From: Nocardia sp. NBC_01503
GTDB taxonomy: Bacteria > Actinomycetota > Actinomycetes > Mycobacteriales > Mycobacteriaceae
Direction: 5' to 3'
Length of the DNA stretch: 64,000 nucleotides
Assembly (NCBI RefSeq): GCF_036327755.1
Contig: NZ_CP109596.1
Span: 930,001-994,000 of the forward strand
The notes below the pieces were generated by a model that worked only from the letters and a program-made list of their open reading frames with translations, did no database searches and had not been told where the DNA came from. The position numbers and the translations under genes are program-made. Below, piece by piece: positions 8,033-16,944 of the stretch (positions are counted from its first letter, which is position 1; every line of letters begins with the position of its first letter).

Positions 8033-9559
8033 TCAGCCGATCCAGGCCGCGATGGCCAGGAAGGCGCAGATCAATACGAACAGGATGCCCATGAGCGGGG
8101 CGATGAACTTGACGTAGCGGTCGTAGCGCACCTTGGCCAGGGCGATACCACCGGTGACCACGGCGGTGGTGGGGGTGACCAGGTTCGCCCAGCCGGAGGC
8201 CGACTGCCAGGCCGTAACCACCAGGGACCGTGGGACATTCGCGAAATCGGCGAGTGGGGCCATGATCGGCATGGCGAGGGTGGCGTGGCCCGAGGTCGAT
8301 GGAATCAGGAAGGCCAGGGGCACATTCACCAGGAAGACCGCGACCGCGAAGACCGCGGAGGAGGTGCCGGTGACCACGCCCTCGAGAGCGTGCAGCACGG
8401 TGGCGGTGATCTGGGTGTTGTTCATGATCACGGTGACGCCGCGGGCCAGCACGATCACGATGCCCGCGCCGACGAAATCGCCGAAGCCCTTACCGACCGC
8501 CTCGGACATCCTGCTCTCGCCGAGGCCACCGACCAGGCCGATCACCACCGCGCCGACCAGGAAGAGCGCGGTCAGCTCCGGAAAGTACCAATCCAGTTCC
8601 CAGCCGAAGGATTTCGCGTCCGGACCATTGATGACCGTGGCCCAGGGGATGATCGCGAAGATCATGAAGGCGAAGGTGAGACCGACCAGCCACAGCACCA
8701 GAATCTGGCGCTTGGTCAGCGGATCCGGTTCGTGGTCATCGGCTTTCACCTCCCGATCGCCGGGTTGCCAACCGGACCACGACTTCTCGGGATCGTTCTT
8801 GACCCGGCGCGCGTACCAGAGCACATAGGCGACGGTGACGGCCGTGAGCACCACCAGCATGGCCAGGCGCAGCACAATGCCGTCACCGATGGGCACATCC
8901 GCGGCCGAGGAGGCGGTGCCGGTGGCGAACGGGTTGACCGTCGAACACAGCACGCCGACACCCGCACCGGCGATGATCGCGCCGACGGCGGTCATGCGGT
9001 CATAACCCAATGCCAGGGTCAAGGGCACCAGCAGCGCGTAGAAGCCCAGGGTCTCCTCCGCGAAACCCTCGACCGTGCCCGCGATGGCGAAAACCACCAT
9101 GATGCCGACGATCAGCAGGAACGACCGGCTGCGCAGTTTGTATGCCAGCCGCCCGATTCCGCTGTCCAGCGCACCGGTGGCGAAGGCGACGGTAATGAAC
9201 GCGCCGACCGCGAGCACGAAGAGGAAGACCGCCGCCGCACCGTAGAGCGCGCCGGAGCTGTCGGGTGCGACCTGCCCGTTCTCACCCTGGATCCCATAGA
9301 GCCCATTGATCGGCGCGAGGAACAGATCGCGCATACGCTCGCCGAAATTCTTCGCACCCTCGATGCGGTGATAAGACCCGGCGATGGTGTGGCCCTTATC
9401 GTCCACCTGGTACGCGCCCGGCGGAATCACGAAGGCCGCCAGCCACACCGCCACCGTGACGCCCGCGAGAATCGTGTAGGTGGAGGGGAAGCCGCGCTTC
9501 TTCTTGTGCCGGGCGGGTTCGGTCCCGGATGCCGGACCGGCCACCGTGGTGTCGCTCAT
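8033..9559 (-). CDS. YfcC-family (anaerobic C4-dicarboxylate-type) membrane transporter
   Basis: A 508-residue integral membrane protein with about 12 hydrophobic segments, starting from a basic cytoplasmic leader (KKKRGFPSTYTILAG). The family motifs GTVEGFAEETLGFY, VNPFATG and FLIPSTSGHATLAMPIM are present. YfcC proteins are assigned to the C4-dicarboxylate carrier superfamily, though many sit beside peptidases and may carry peptides or amino acids. Its ATG overlaps the stop of the M20 peptidase by four bases. Transporter and peptidase therefore probably work on the same substrate, for example importing a dipeptide that the peptidase cuts. Confidence 0.88.
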   Translation of the reverse strand: MSDTTVAGPASGTEPARHKKKRGFPSTYTILAGVTVAVWLAAFVIPPGAYQVDDKGHTIAGSYHRIEGAKNFGERMRDLFLAPINGLYGIQGENGQVAPDSSGALYGAAAVFLFVLAVGAFITVAFATGALDSGIGRLAYKLRSRSFLLIVGIMVVFAIAGTVEGFAEETLGFYALLVPLTLALGYDRMTAVGAIIAGAGVGVLCSTVNPFATGTASSAADVPIGDGIVLRLAMLVVLTAVTVAYVLWYARRVKNDPEKSWSGWQPGDREVKADDHEPDPLTKRQILVLWLVGLTFAFMIFAIIPWATVINGPDAKSFGWELDWYFPELTALFLVGAVVIGLVGGLGESRMSEAVGKGFGDFVGAGIVIVLARGVTVIMNNTQITATVLHALEGVVTGTSSAVFAVAVFLVNVPLAFLIPSTSGHATLAMPIMAPLADFANVPRSLVVTAWQSASGWANLVTPTTAVVTGGIALAKVRYDRYVKFIAPLMGILFVLICAFLAIAAWIG

Positions 9560-10905
9560 TTGCGCATCCTGTTCGCGAACAGTTGGAAGAACTCGGCCTC
9601 GGCGAGAGCGGTATTGCTCAACTCGCTCAACAGGACTCGCTCATTGAAGCCGTGCATATTGCATTTGGAGTCCTCCGCGCCGATCATGATCACCTCGGAG
9701 TTCGGATTGGCGGCGGCCATGGAGTTGGTGAGTGGAATCGAACCACCCATGGCCGAGTCCACCACCTCGGTATTCCACGCCTTGCCCATGGCCTCACGCA
9801 TGGCGGCGTAGGCGGGACCGCTTGTGCCGGCGGCGAATCCGGCTCCGACATCGCCGCCGGTGACGGTGAGTTCGATACCGTAGGGCTTGACCTTCCTCAG
9901 GTGTTCGATGACCGCGCGCTGGCCCTCGGCCGGATCCTGTTCGGGATGCACGCGCACGTTCAGATACGCCTTGGCGTACGGAACCACCGCCGACGCGGCG
10001 GTTTTCACCGGCGGTGCGTCCAGTCCGATGACCGTGATGGCGGGTCCGTACCAGATGCGTTCACCGATCGGTCCGGTGCCCAGCAGCGGCATTCCCGGTG
10101 CCATACCGGTGATTTCGGCGAACTCGGCATCGGTGTAGTTCGCGCCGGTCCATTTGTCCCGGCGCAGTCCCTGGACCGCCACATTGCCATCGGCATCGTG
10201 CAGGGTCGCGAGCCCGGCCACGAGCGCGAGCAGGGCATCCGGGGCCGCACCGCCGAACTGACCGGAGTGCACCGGAGCCGCGAGTGTGCGCACCTCGACG
10301 AAAACGTCTGCGACACCGCGCAATGCGGTGACCAGGGTGGGTGTGCCCGCCCGAATATTGCCCGCGTCGCAGATGAGCAGGGCGTCGGCCTGGAAGAGAT
10401 CCGGCTTCTCACCCGGATAGTCGTCGAAGCAGGAGCCGTACTCCTCCTGCCCCTCGATGACAATGGTGACGCCGACCGGTGGCTTACCGCCGTAGGCCCG
10501 CAGTGCGCCGATATGCGCGACCACGTTGGCCTTGCAGTCCGCGGCGCCGCGCCCGTAGATCGCGCCGTCCTTCTCGGTGGGTGTGAATGGTGGTGTGTTC
10601 CAGAGGCTTTCATCACCCGAGGGTTGAACGTCGTAGTGCCCGTACAGCAGTACGGTCGGCGCACCGGGCGGTGCCGGAATGCGGCCGTAGATAACCGGGG
10701 AGGTGTCCGGCAGGTTCAGTACCGAAATATCATCGACACCGGACTTCCGCAATTCTTCCGCTACGAGATCGTGCGCCCGCCGCACATTCTCTTTCGGATA
10801 CTCCGGGAAGGCAATGGAGGGGATTGCGACGAGCTGCTCGAGCAGAGATTTCAGCTCGGGCATGAGGTCGCCGACAGTGCCACGCAGGTCCTGACGCAGA
10901 TCCAT
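9556..10905 (-). CDS. M20-family dipeptidase / metallopeptidase
   Basis: A 449-residue M20 zinc peptidase. Metal ligands and the general base are seen in LLYGHYDVQP, GRGAADCKAN, EGQEEYGS, LICDAGN and KCNMHGFNER; the dimerisation domain begins around VHSGQFGG. Members hydrolyse dipeptides or amidated amino acids in the cytoplasm. An in-frame ATG at 10926 would add seven residues; 10905 gives the normal MDLRQDL start. First gene of a two-gene operon with the YfcC transporter. An esterase pseudogene begins just upstream on the other strand. Confidence 0.9.
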   Translation of the reverse strand: MDLRQDLRGTVGDLMPELKSLLEQLVAIPSIAFPEYPKENVRRAHDLVAEELRKSGVDDISVLNLPDTSPVIYGRIPAPPGAPTVLLYGHYDVQPSGDESLWNTPPFTPTEKDGAIYGRGAADCKANVVAHIGALRAYGGKPPVGVTIVIEGQEEYGSCFDDYPGEKPDLFQADALLICDAGNIRAGTPTLVTALRGVADVFVEVRTLAAPVHSGQFGGAAPDALLALVAGLATLHDADGNVAVQGLRRDKWTGANYTDAEFAEITGMAPGMPLLGTGPIGERIWYGPAITVIGLDAPPVKTAASAVVPYAKAYLNVRVHPEQDPAEGQRAVIEHLRKVKPYGIELTVTGGDVGAGFAAGTSGPAYAAMREAMGKAWNTEVVDSAMGGSIPLTNSMAAANPNSEVIMIGAEDSKCNMHGFNERVLLSELSNTALAEAEFFQLFANRMRK

Positions 10906-10946
10906 TACGCTATAAAACCATCCCACATTGCCGGATCAGCGAATTT

Positions 10947-12084
10947 GTGGCGATCTTTGCTCAATGGAGACTTCGTGTCGCGGCAGGGCGCTACCGCCCG
11001 CCCCAACCGACCGCGGGCACCGGTCAGACGCCCGCTCGAATCGCGCGCAACGGCACGGCGGCACAGACCACCACCTACGGCCCGGTGAAAGGCGTCCGGC
11101 GCGATACCGGACTGGATCGCGGCGCTCACCTGGGTGCGCGACAATATCGCGGCCTTCGGCGGCGATCCGGCCAAGGCCACCGTGGCGGGACAGTCCGCCG
11201 GTGGCGGTGCGGTATGGACCCTCATGGCCGCACCATCGGCGAAAGGTCTTCTCCGCGCGGACATTTCGGCCTCGGGCGCGGTATCGCAGCCCAATGACCG
11301 GGCCACCGCGATGGCGCTCACCGAACTGTTCACCAAGCGCACCGGCCTGCCCGCCACCGCCGCCGCGCTGAAGGACCTGTCCGGCAACCAGATTCAGGAT
11401 CTGGAGGACAAGTTGCGCGAGATCGGCCCGGACAGCGGCTCAGCCCTGGCCCTGGCGCCCTTCGCCGATGGCAGCACCATTCCGCTCGCCACCCCGGAGC
11501 TTTTGAAATCCGGTGGAGCAACCGATGTTCCACTGCTGCTGGGCTTCACCCGCGACGAATTCAACGCCATGACCCAGGATCAGCCGGTCGCCGATGCCGC
11601 CCTGCCCGCCGCGTTCGCCGCAATGGGCTTGCCGCCCAGCGATATCGCCGCCTTCCGCACCGCGTACCCGACCGACAATGCCGCCCAGCTGCTCGGCCAG
11701 GCACAGAGCGATCTACTACTGCGCGCGCCCTCGTTCAAGCTCGCGGAGGATCGCGCGAATCGCGATCAGCCGACCTGGCTCTACGAATTCACCTGGGCCT
11801 CGGATGCGCCGAGGTTCAAGGGCGCCTCCTTCCACCGCCTGGATGTGCCGTTCGCCTTCGACTGCCTCGAGGCACCGGGCGTGACCGCGGTCGCGGGTGA
11901 CAATCCACCCCAGTCGCTGGCGGATGCCGTGCACGAATCGTGGGTGTCCTTCATCACCAATGGCGATCCGGGCAATGCCTGGCCGCGCTACACCACCGAG
12001 CAGCGGCAAACCATGATCTGGTCCGAATCGCCGCGGGTCCAGGCCGACCCCTTCGCCGCTCAGCGCGCCCTTTGGCTACGCTGA
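10947..12084 (+). pseudogene. Type-B carboxylesterase, internally deleted and frameshifted
   Basis: The 3' part (11134-12084) encodes two thirds of a type-B carboxylesterase: DNIAAFGGDPAKATVAGQSA with the nucleophile serine, a TRDEF acidic site, and FHRLDVPFAF near the expected histidine. The usual family start, TTTYGPVKGVRRDT, is present at about 11068-11110 but in a different frame and fused directly to LDWIAALTWVRDN. Roughly 100 residues that normally lie between (the oxyanion region and first strands) are missing. Deletion plus frame change indicate a dead gene; an internal start at 11134 could at most give an unfoldable fragment. Confidence 0.78.
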
Positions 12085-12255
12085 GCGGTCATCGGCGGCC
12101 GGGATAACCGGCCACCAGCCCAACCCCCGCCCACGACGAATATCCACCGGCGAGCGTTACCGGTCCGCACACCGGGTATGCCACCGTTCGTGTACGGCAA
12201 TGGCAAACTGATGGCAACTCCGAATCGGGGTGTCGAGACGGATGGGTGGTTCCAT

Positions 12256-12954
12256 ATGCTCGGATTTCGCCGGTGGGCCGTGCCCGCCGTGGTCGTGGCC
12301 ACGCTGGGGATGTCCGCCGCACAGGCGCAGGCGGATCCGGGTGACACCCGGGCGGCGCTCGGCGGCGGATCCGGGATTGTGCTGGGGCGGGCCACCAAAT
12401 GCAGTCTCACGACCATCGGTCACGATGCGGCCGGGCGATTGGTCGGTTTCACCGCGGGACACTGCGCCGAGGCCGGAACCCCGGTCCGCGGTGAACTCTT
12501 TCCCGATGCCGGAGTGCTCGGTGTCGTGCGTACCTCCGATGCGGAGTTGGACTACGCCGTGATCGAATTCGATCCGGCAATGGTGAGCCCGCTGCGCACG
12601 GTCGGCGCGACCACCATCACCGGTATCGGTGAACTGCCCGCGACCTGGGATGTGGCCTGCCAGAACGGTCGCACCAGCGGATTCGCCTGCGGCACAGTGT
12701 GGTCGGCGGGTCCGGGCGGGTTCATCGATCAGGCGTGTTCCAGTTACGGCGATTCGGGCGGGCCACTGACCATCGGCGATCAACTGGTCGGGCTGGTCTC
12801 CGGACCGCTCATCAACGACACCGTCGGTCTGCGGTTCAGCTGCACCAATCCCGGGAATCCCCTGCACTCCCCGGTGATCGCGGTCTCCTTCGACTCGGTG
12901 CGGGCCGCCGTGGACGCCGGTAAGGGCATCGGCTCGGGCTTCCAGCCGATCTGA
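12256..12954 (+). CDS. Secreted trypsin-like (S1) serine protease
   Basis: A 232-residue exported protease. The start at ATG 12256 gives a clean signal peptide (MLGFRRWAVPAVVVATLG, cleavage after AQA), whereas the upstream ATG at 12178 would add a hydrophilic leader. The catalytic triad is H69 (TAGHC), D99 (ELDYAVI) and S167 (YGDSGGP). Cysteines at C50/C70, C135/C145 and C161/C181 suit disulfides. Small S1 proteases of this type are common in the actinobacterial secretome. No propeptide long enough for the alpha-lytic type is seen. Confidence 0.88.
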   Translation: MLGFRRWAVPAVVVATLGMSAAQAQADPGDTRAALGGGSGIVLGRATKCSLTTIGHDAAGRLVGFTAGHCAEAGTPVRGELFPDAGVLGVVRTSDAELDYAVIEFDPAMVSPLRTVGATTITGIGELPATWDVACQNGRTSGFACGTVWSAGPGGFIDQACSSYGDSGGPLTIGDQLVGLVSGPLINDTVGLRFSCTNPGNPLHSPVIAVSFDSVRAAVDAGKGIGSGFQPI

Positions 12955-12986
12955 CGGACTCGCGAAAGTCGGTTGCTTCTCGAAAG

Positions 12987-14045
12987 TCAGTGTCCGGTCA
13001 GCACATTCAGCGTCCGATCGATATCGGCCTCGGTGTTGTAGAGATGACAGCCCAGGCGCAACCGACCGGCGCGGACGGCCCCGATCACCCGTGCCGCCCG
13101 TAGCCGATCCAGGGTCTCGGGCGTGACCTCCAGCGAGACGACGGCCGAATTGCCCACGGGCAGACCGAGTCCCGTGCGCAGTCGATCGGCGAGCGCGACA
13201 TTGTGCCGGTGGATGTTCTCGATACCGGCCGACAGCACCAGTTCCAGGGCCGGGAGTTGGCCGAGCCAGGCGGGCCACACCGGCGATACATCGAAGCGGC
13301 GGGCGTCCTCGGCCAACCGCAGTGGCGCGTCATAGACGGTCTCCCACGGCTTGTCACCGGCGTACCAGCCCGCGGCGAGTGGGCGCAGGGTATCGAGCGC
13401 GGCCTCGGTCCCGGCCAGGAAGGCAGTGCCTTTGGGACCGAGCAGCCATTTGAAACCCACACTCACCACCCAATCGGCCCCGGTGTCATGCACCGGAACC
13501 CAGCCCGCCGCCTGGCTCAGATCCAACAGCACCCGCGCACCGTTCGCATGCGCCGCGGCCACCACGGCCTGTGCGTCCCCCACATAGCCGTCGGCGGATT
13601 GGACCAGGGCCACCGCGACGACATCATCGTCGGGGCGTACCGAGGCGGCCAGCTCGGCGATCGGCACGATCCGCACCCGCAGATCCCCTCGCGCGAGGAA
13701 AGGCCAACTGACGGAGGTGAATTCGTGCTCCGCGAGCAGGACCCGCGCACCCGCCGGAAGACTCGCGGCCACCAAGCCGACGAACGGCGAGACCTGACTG
13801 CCGATCGCCACCTGATTGGCCGGAACCCCGGCGATCCGGCCGAAGGCGGTACGGCAGTCCAGTACCGTCCGATCGATATCGGGTATCTCGAATTCGCCGC
13901 TCACCCGGCCGCGTTCGGCCGCCTCGACCGCCGCGAGGGCGGCCTTGGGCATCAGTCCGTAGCTGGCGGCATTGAGGTAGGTGACCGTCGGCGCGAAAGC
14001 GTCCCGGACGGTGGCGGGGAGCACGGGGGCGGGCGCGGTAGTCAT
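12987..14045 (-). CDS. Class V aminotransferase / cysteine desulfurase-fold PLP enzyme
   Basis: A 352-residue PLP-dependent fold-type I enzyme of the class V group. YLNAASYGLMP is the usual N-terminal entry, GARVLLDLSQAAGW carries the PLP-binding aspartate region, and VSVGFKWLLGPKG holds the Schiff-base lysine. It lacks the extended cysteine loop of true IscS-type desulfurases, so a role in selenocysteine lyase-like or isopenicillin epimerase-like chemistry is possible but not demonstrated. The start at 14045 is chosen because upstream codons enter non-conserved sequence. Monocistronic as far as can be seen. Confidence 0.85.
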   Translation of the reverse strand: MTTAPAPVLPATVRDAFAPTVTYLNAASYGLMPKAALAAVEAAERGRVSGEFEIPDIDRTVLDCRTAFGRIAGVPANQVAIGSQVSPFVGLVAASLPAGARVLLAEHEFTSVSWPFLARGDLRVRIVPIAELAASVRPDDDVVAVALVQSADGYVGDAQAVVAAAHANGARVLLDLSQAAGWVPVHDTGADWVVSVGFKWLLGPKGTAFLAGTEAALDTLRPLAAGWYAGDKPWETVYDAPLRLAEDARRFDVSPVWPAWLGQLPALELVLSAGIENIHRHNVALADRLRTGLGLPVGNSAVVSLEVTPETLDRLRAARVIGAVRAGRLRLGCHLYNTEADIDRTLNVLTGH

Positions 14046-14221
14046 CTTCCCAGTCTGGGCGCACCGCGCCCGGTGCGAAATATCCACCGGTGCCGGAACT
14101 GGCATGGTTTCGGTTCAGGGACTTCCGGATCCGGATCTGCCGAACAGGCCGGCCGCAGGCGCGGAGATCGGCGTCCGAACAGTGGAAACGAGCGGCTTGA
14201 CAGCGCGCGATCAACTCCTCG

Positions 14222-14461
14222 GTGGCGCGATCGTCGCCGATACCGCCCACCGCCCTGTTCACCGGCACGCGGGATATTGTCAATGTCGACGCACACCACT
14301 TCCGCACGCGCGCAACCGAACTCGGGCTCACACTGTCCTGGCATGAATACCCCGGCATGCCGCACGTCTGGCCGCTTTTCCCCATTCCGGAGGCTCGTCG
14401 CGCCATCGCGGAGATCGCGGACCTCCTCACCGGTGTGGAGCAGGCGACGCCGGCTGGTTGA
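14222..14461 (+). pseudogene. C-terminal fragment of an alpha/beta-hydrolase (lipase/esterase, HSL-like)
   Basis: Only the last ~75 residues of an alpha/beta-hydrolase remain: TALFTGTRDIVNVDAHHF with the catalytic aspartate, then WHEYPGMPHVWPLFPIPEAR with the catalytic histidine. The nucleophile elbow and cap are absent and no matching sequence is visible in the 180 bases upstream. It is a truncated relic whose 3' end overlaps the end of the convergent PntA-like gene by 35 bases. It is unlikely to be functional. Confidence 0.7.
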
Positions 14462-15416
14462 GATCCTGTGCGAGGCGCAGGATTTCGGTGGCGGTAGCCG
14501 CACCGTAGGCGCGACTGGCCGCGTGGGGGCGGTCTGCCGGGTAGTTGGAGCGGTGCGCGATGGTGATGCCGGTCGGCAGCCGCACGGTGGAATTCGCCAC
14601 GGTGGCAATGCAATTGCCGCCTGCCTTGGCGGTGAGGTCCACGACCACGGTACCGGCGGTGAGAGCGTTCAGGGCTGAGTCGTCGAGCAGGATCGGGGCT
14701 TGGTTGCCGCGATGGCCCGCGGCGCAGATGATCAGTTCCGGATCATCGGCCGTGAGGTGGCCGACAATGGCGCGCGGAGTCGGTGACATGAGGAAATGCG
14801 CTGCGCCACAGGCTATTGCGGATTCCCGCTGTTCGGCGCGAATACCGATCGCGGTCGGACGCTCGTCACCGCATTGCACCGCCGCGGCTATGGCGGCCAA
14901 CCCGGCGCGGCCGCAGCCGATCACGAGCGTCCTGATGGGGCGGGCCTGGACACGGGCGGGTAGCAACGCACGGCCGGTACGGTAGGCGACATCGCCCGCG
15001 ATCATGCTCATTGCGGAGAGCGGATCCGGTTGCGCGGCAGTATGTTCGGCGGATATCCGCTCGAAGGCCACCGAATGCACACCACGCGCCTCGAGCGAGC
15101 GGATACGCGCCTCGCGGTGGACCGGATCCTGGAAACCGAGCAGGGATTGACCGGGATGCAGCGGCATGGCGTCCAGATCGTATACCGGAGGCTTCACCCA
15201 CGCTATGACGTCGGCGTCGGCGAATACCTCCCTGCGGTGTGCGACGAGCGTGGCTCCGGCCTCGACATAGGCACGGTCGGTGAAGTCGGCCCGCCAGCCC
15301 GCGCCCTGCTGGACGCGCACCCGAACATCACTGCCCCGCAGCCGCGCGACATCTGCCGGGGTGAGTGCCACCCGCCGCTCCTGGGCGGCGGTTTCTCGCG
15401 GCACACCGACGATCAT
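14427..15416 (-). CDS. Orphan alanine dehydrogenase / PNT-family protein (PntA-like)
   Basis: A 329-residue protein of the alanine dehydrogenase/pyridine nucleotide transhydrogenase family. MIVGVPRETAAQERRVALTP is the standard start, VIGCGRAGLAAIAA the dinucleotide-binding loop, and VVDLTAKAGGNC strongly resembles the transhydrogenase alpha subunit. No PntB or membrane subunit gene is nearby, so proton-pumping transhydrogenase is unlikely; a stand-alone dehydrogenase acting on an amino or opine-type substrate is an alternative. The start at 15416 fits the conserved N-terminus. It lies 106 bases downstream of the aminotransferase gene on the same strand and probably belongs to the same operon. 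Confidence 0.82.
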   Translation of the reverse strand: MIVGVPRETAAQERRVALTPADVARLRGSDVRVRVQQGAGWRADFTDRAYVEAGATLVAHRREVFADADVIAWVKPPVYDLDAMPLHPGQSLLGFQDPVHREARIRSLEARGVHSVAFERISAEHTAAQPDPLSAMSMIAGDVAYRTGRALLPARVQARPIRTLVIGCGRAGLAAIAAAVQCGDERPTAIGIRAEQRESAIACGAAHFLMSPTPRAIVGHLTADDPELIICAAGHRGNQAPILLDDSALNALTAGTVVVDLTAKAGGNCIATVANSTVRLPTGITIAHRSNYPADRPHAASRAYGAATATEILRLAQDLNQPASPAPHR

Positions 15417-15522
15417 GGCGCACACCCACCGCTCCGCGCGGGTTCGGTAGCGGCCGCACGCCCACGCCCCCCGAGTCCAGCCGCCGTGGCGTACGCGCGC
15501 GCACCGGACCCGAGCTCCGCGG

Positions 15523-16944
15523 TCATGACGCGATGGCGGGAATCCGCCGCTCCGACAGGGCATCTCCGTAGGTCATACCACCGCGCAGCCGGTGCAGGAG
15601 GCATTCCATGCGATCGAAGAGCTCGTGCAGGAGCTCGACCGCACCGTCCTCCTGACCTGCCCCGTAGCGGGGTGCCGCCACATTGAGCCGGACACCGAGA
15701 CGGTGAGATCCGGTACGCCCCAAGGCCACACTGTCGATCCCGGCCATGGTGAGGAGCAGATCCTCCAATTCCGGACTGGTCCGGACGCCGGCGCTCGTCA
15801 GCAGATCGGTATCGAATTCGACGGTCATGAACATGCCCTGCCGACTGCCGAGCGGTCGCAGTACCTGCGCACCGATCCGGTCATTGATCCCGGCCAGCAG
15901 CGCACCGGCGGTCTCGACCTGTGCGCGCAGCAGACTTCGATTGTGCGCCAGCTGATCCCAACCGGTGTGCTCGATGGTGGCGCGGGCCAGATGCGTGGTC
16001 TCGCGCTGGAAGGAGACGCAGAGTCGCGCTCGGATCTCCTCCAGCCACACGGTATTGCCGGTACAGGCCGCGCCGATCTTGTTCGGACCGAAAGCGTTGT
16101 ATGCCTTCGAATTTCCGGTGATGCTCAATACCCGATCGTAAAGCCGCACCGGCCCGTCCGGGGACGGCACGGTGAGCGCGGCGATCGGCAGATGATCGTC
16201 GACGAGCAGATCGAAGGACATATCGCAGATGACGGGCACCCGCGCGGCCACCAGCACCCGGCCGATCTCGGTCAGCTCCGCCACGGTGTACTCCGCGACC
16301 ACCGGATTACCGGGCAGCGTCAACATGACTCCGCACAGATTCCCCTGTGCGGCATGGTGTTCCAGCGTGCGCGCCAACTCGACCGGATCGATTTTGAACT
16401 CGCGGTCCGGCGTCGCCCTACTGGAGACCATGCGCAGCCCGTACTTGGCGATATGCACGCTGGCGCTCTTGTAGTACCCCTCCGGGCACACCAGCACCCC
16501 GCCCGGTCGCGCGATGGTGGCGATGGCCTCCTCCAGCAGCACCGTGCTGGAGTATGGACATACCAGCACCTCGCCGGGATCGACCCGCACCCCGGCCACC
16601 TCCGGCACCGGCGCGTGCAGGCGCTGAAACAGCCGCTGCGCCGCCAACTCTCGCAGCACCAGGGGTTGCTTCTTGTCGTACAGCCGCCCATCGCGGTACT
16701 CGTCGGGTTGGGTGCGGGTCATCACCTCGCGCCAGGCGGTATTGAGGGCGTCGACCGTGACGTCATCCATATGCAGCCCGGTCTCGCCGTGATAGGCGTC
16801 GATGATCCCGCGATAGGCCCGGTCCCGCGTCCCGGGGAACCAGGGATCGGGGCCGAGGTAGGCGCGTGCGGCCTGCTTGCGCTCATCGGAGCGATTGGTG
16901 AGGCGCACCGGGTCCGGGCACAGCACTGCCGTGCGTTCGGTCAC
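15523..16944 (-). CDS. PLP-dependent class I/II aminotransferase
   Basis: A 473-residue fold-type I PLP enzyme. The N-terminal PLP-site region reads VLVCPYSSTVLLEEAIATIA, the substrate-side segment LTLPGNPVVAEYT, and the Schiff-base lysine lies in SITGNSKAYNAFGPNKIG. It is longer than most class I aminotransferases because of a ~90-residue N-terminal portion. Its first codon overlaps the stop of the XRE gene by four bases, showing coupling. With the PntA-like protein downstream it may interconvert an amino acid and its keto acid. The substrate cannot be assigned from sequence. Confidence 0.82.
   Translation of the reverse strand: MTERTAVLCPDPVRLTNRSDERKQAARAYLGPDPWFPGTRDRAYRGIIDAYHGETGLHMDDVTVDALNTAWREVMTRTQPDEYRDGRLYDKKQPLVLRELAAQRLFQRLHAPVPEVAGVRVDPGEVLVCPYSSTVLLEEAIATIARPGGVLVCPEGYYKSASVHIAKYGLRMVSSRATPDREFKIDPVELARTLEHHAAQGNLCGVMLTLPGNPVVAEYTVAELTEIGRVLVAARVPVICDMSFDLLVDDHLPIAALTVPSPDGPVRLYDRVLSITGNSKAYNAFGPNKIGAACTGNTVWLEEIRARLCVSFQRETTHLARATIEHTGWDQLAHNRSLLRAQVETAGALLAGINDRIGAQVLRPLGSRQGMFMTVEFDTDLLTSAGVRTSPELEDLLLTMAGIDSVALGRTGSHRLGVRLNVAAPRYGAGQEDGAVELLHELFDRMECLLHRLRGGMTYGDALSERRIPAIAS

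Noticed and set aside
8285-9811. 508-codon + strand frame, rich in Asp, Arg, His and Gln
   Set aside because: Exact antisense of the YfcC transporter; composition reflects complementary hydrophobic codons.
14427-15416. Proton-translocating transhydrogenase subunit pntA
   Set aside because: The N-terminal and NAD motifs fit, but no pntB or membrane subunit is present, so the symbol was withheld.
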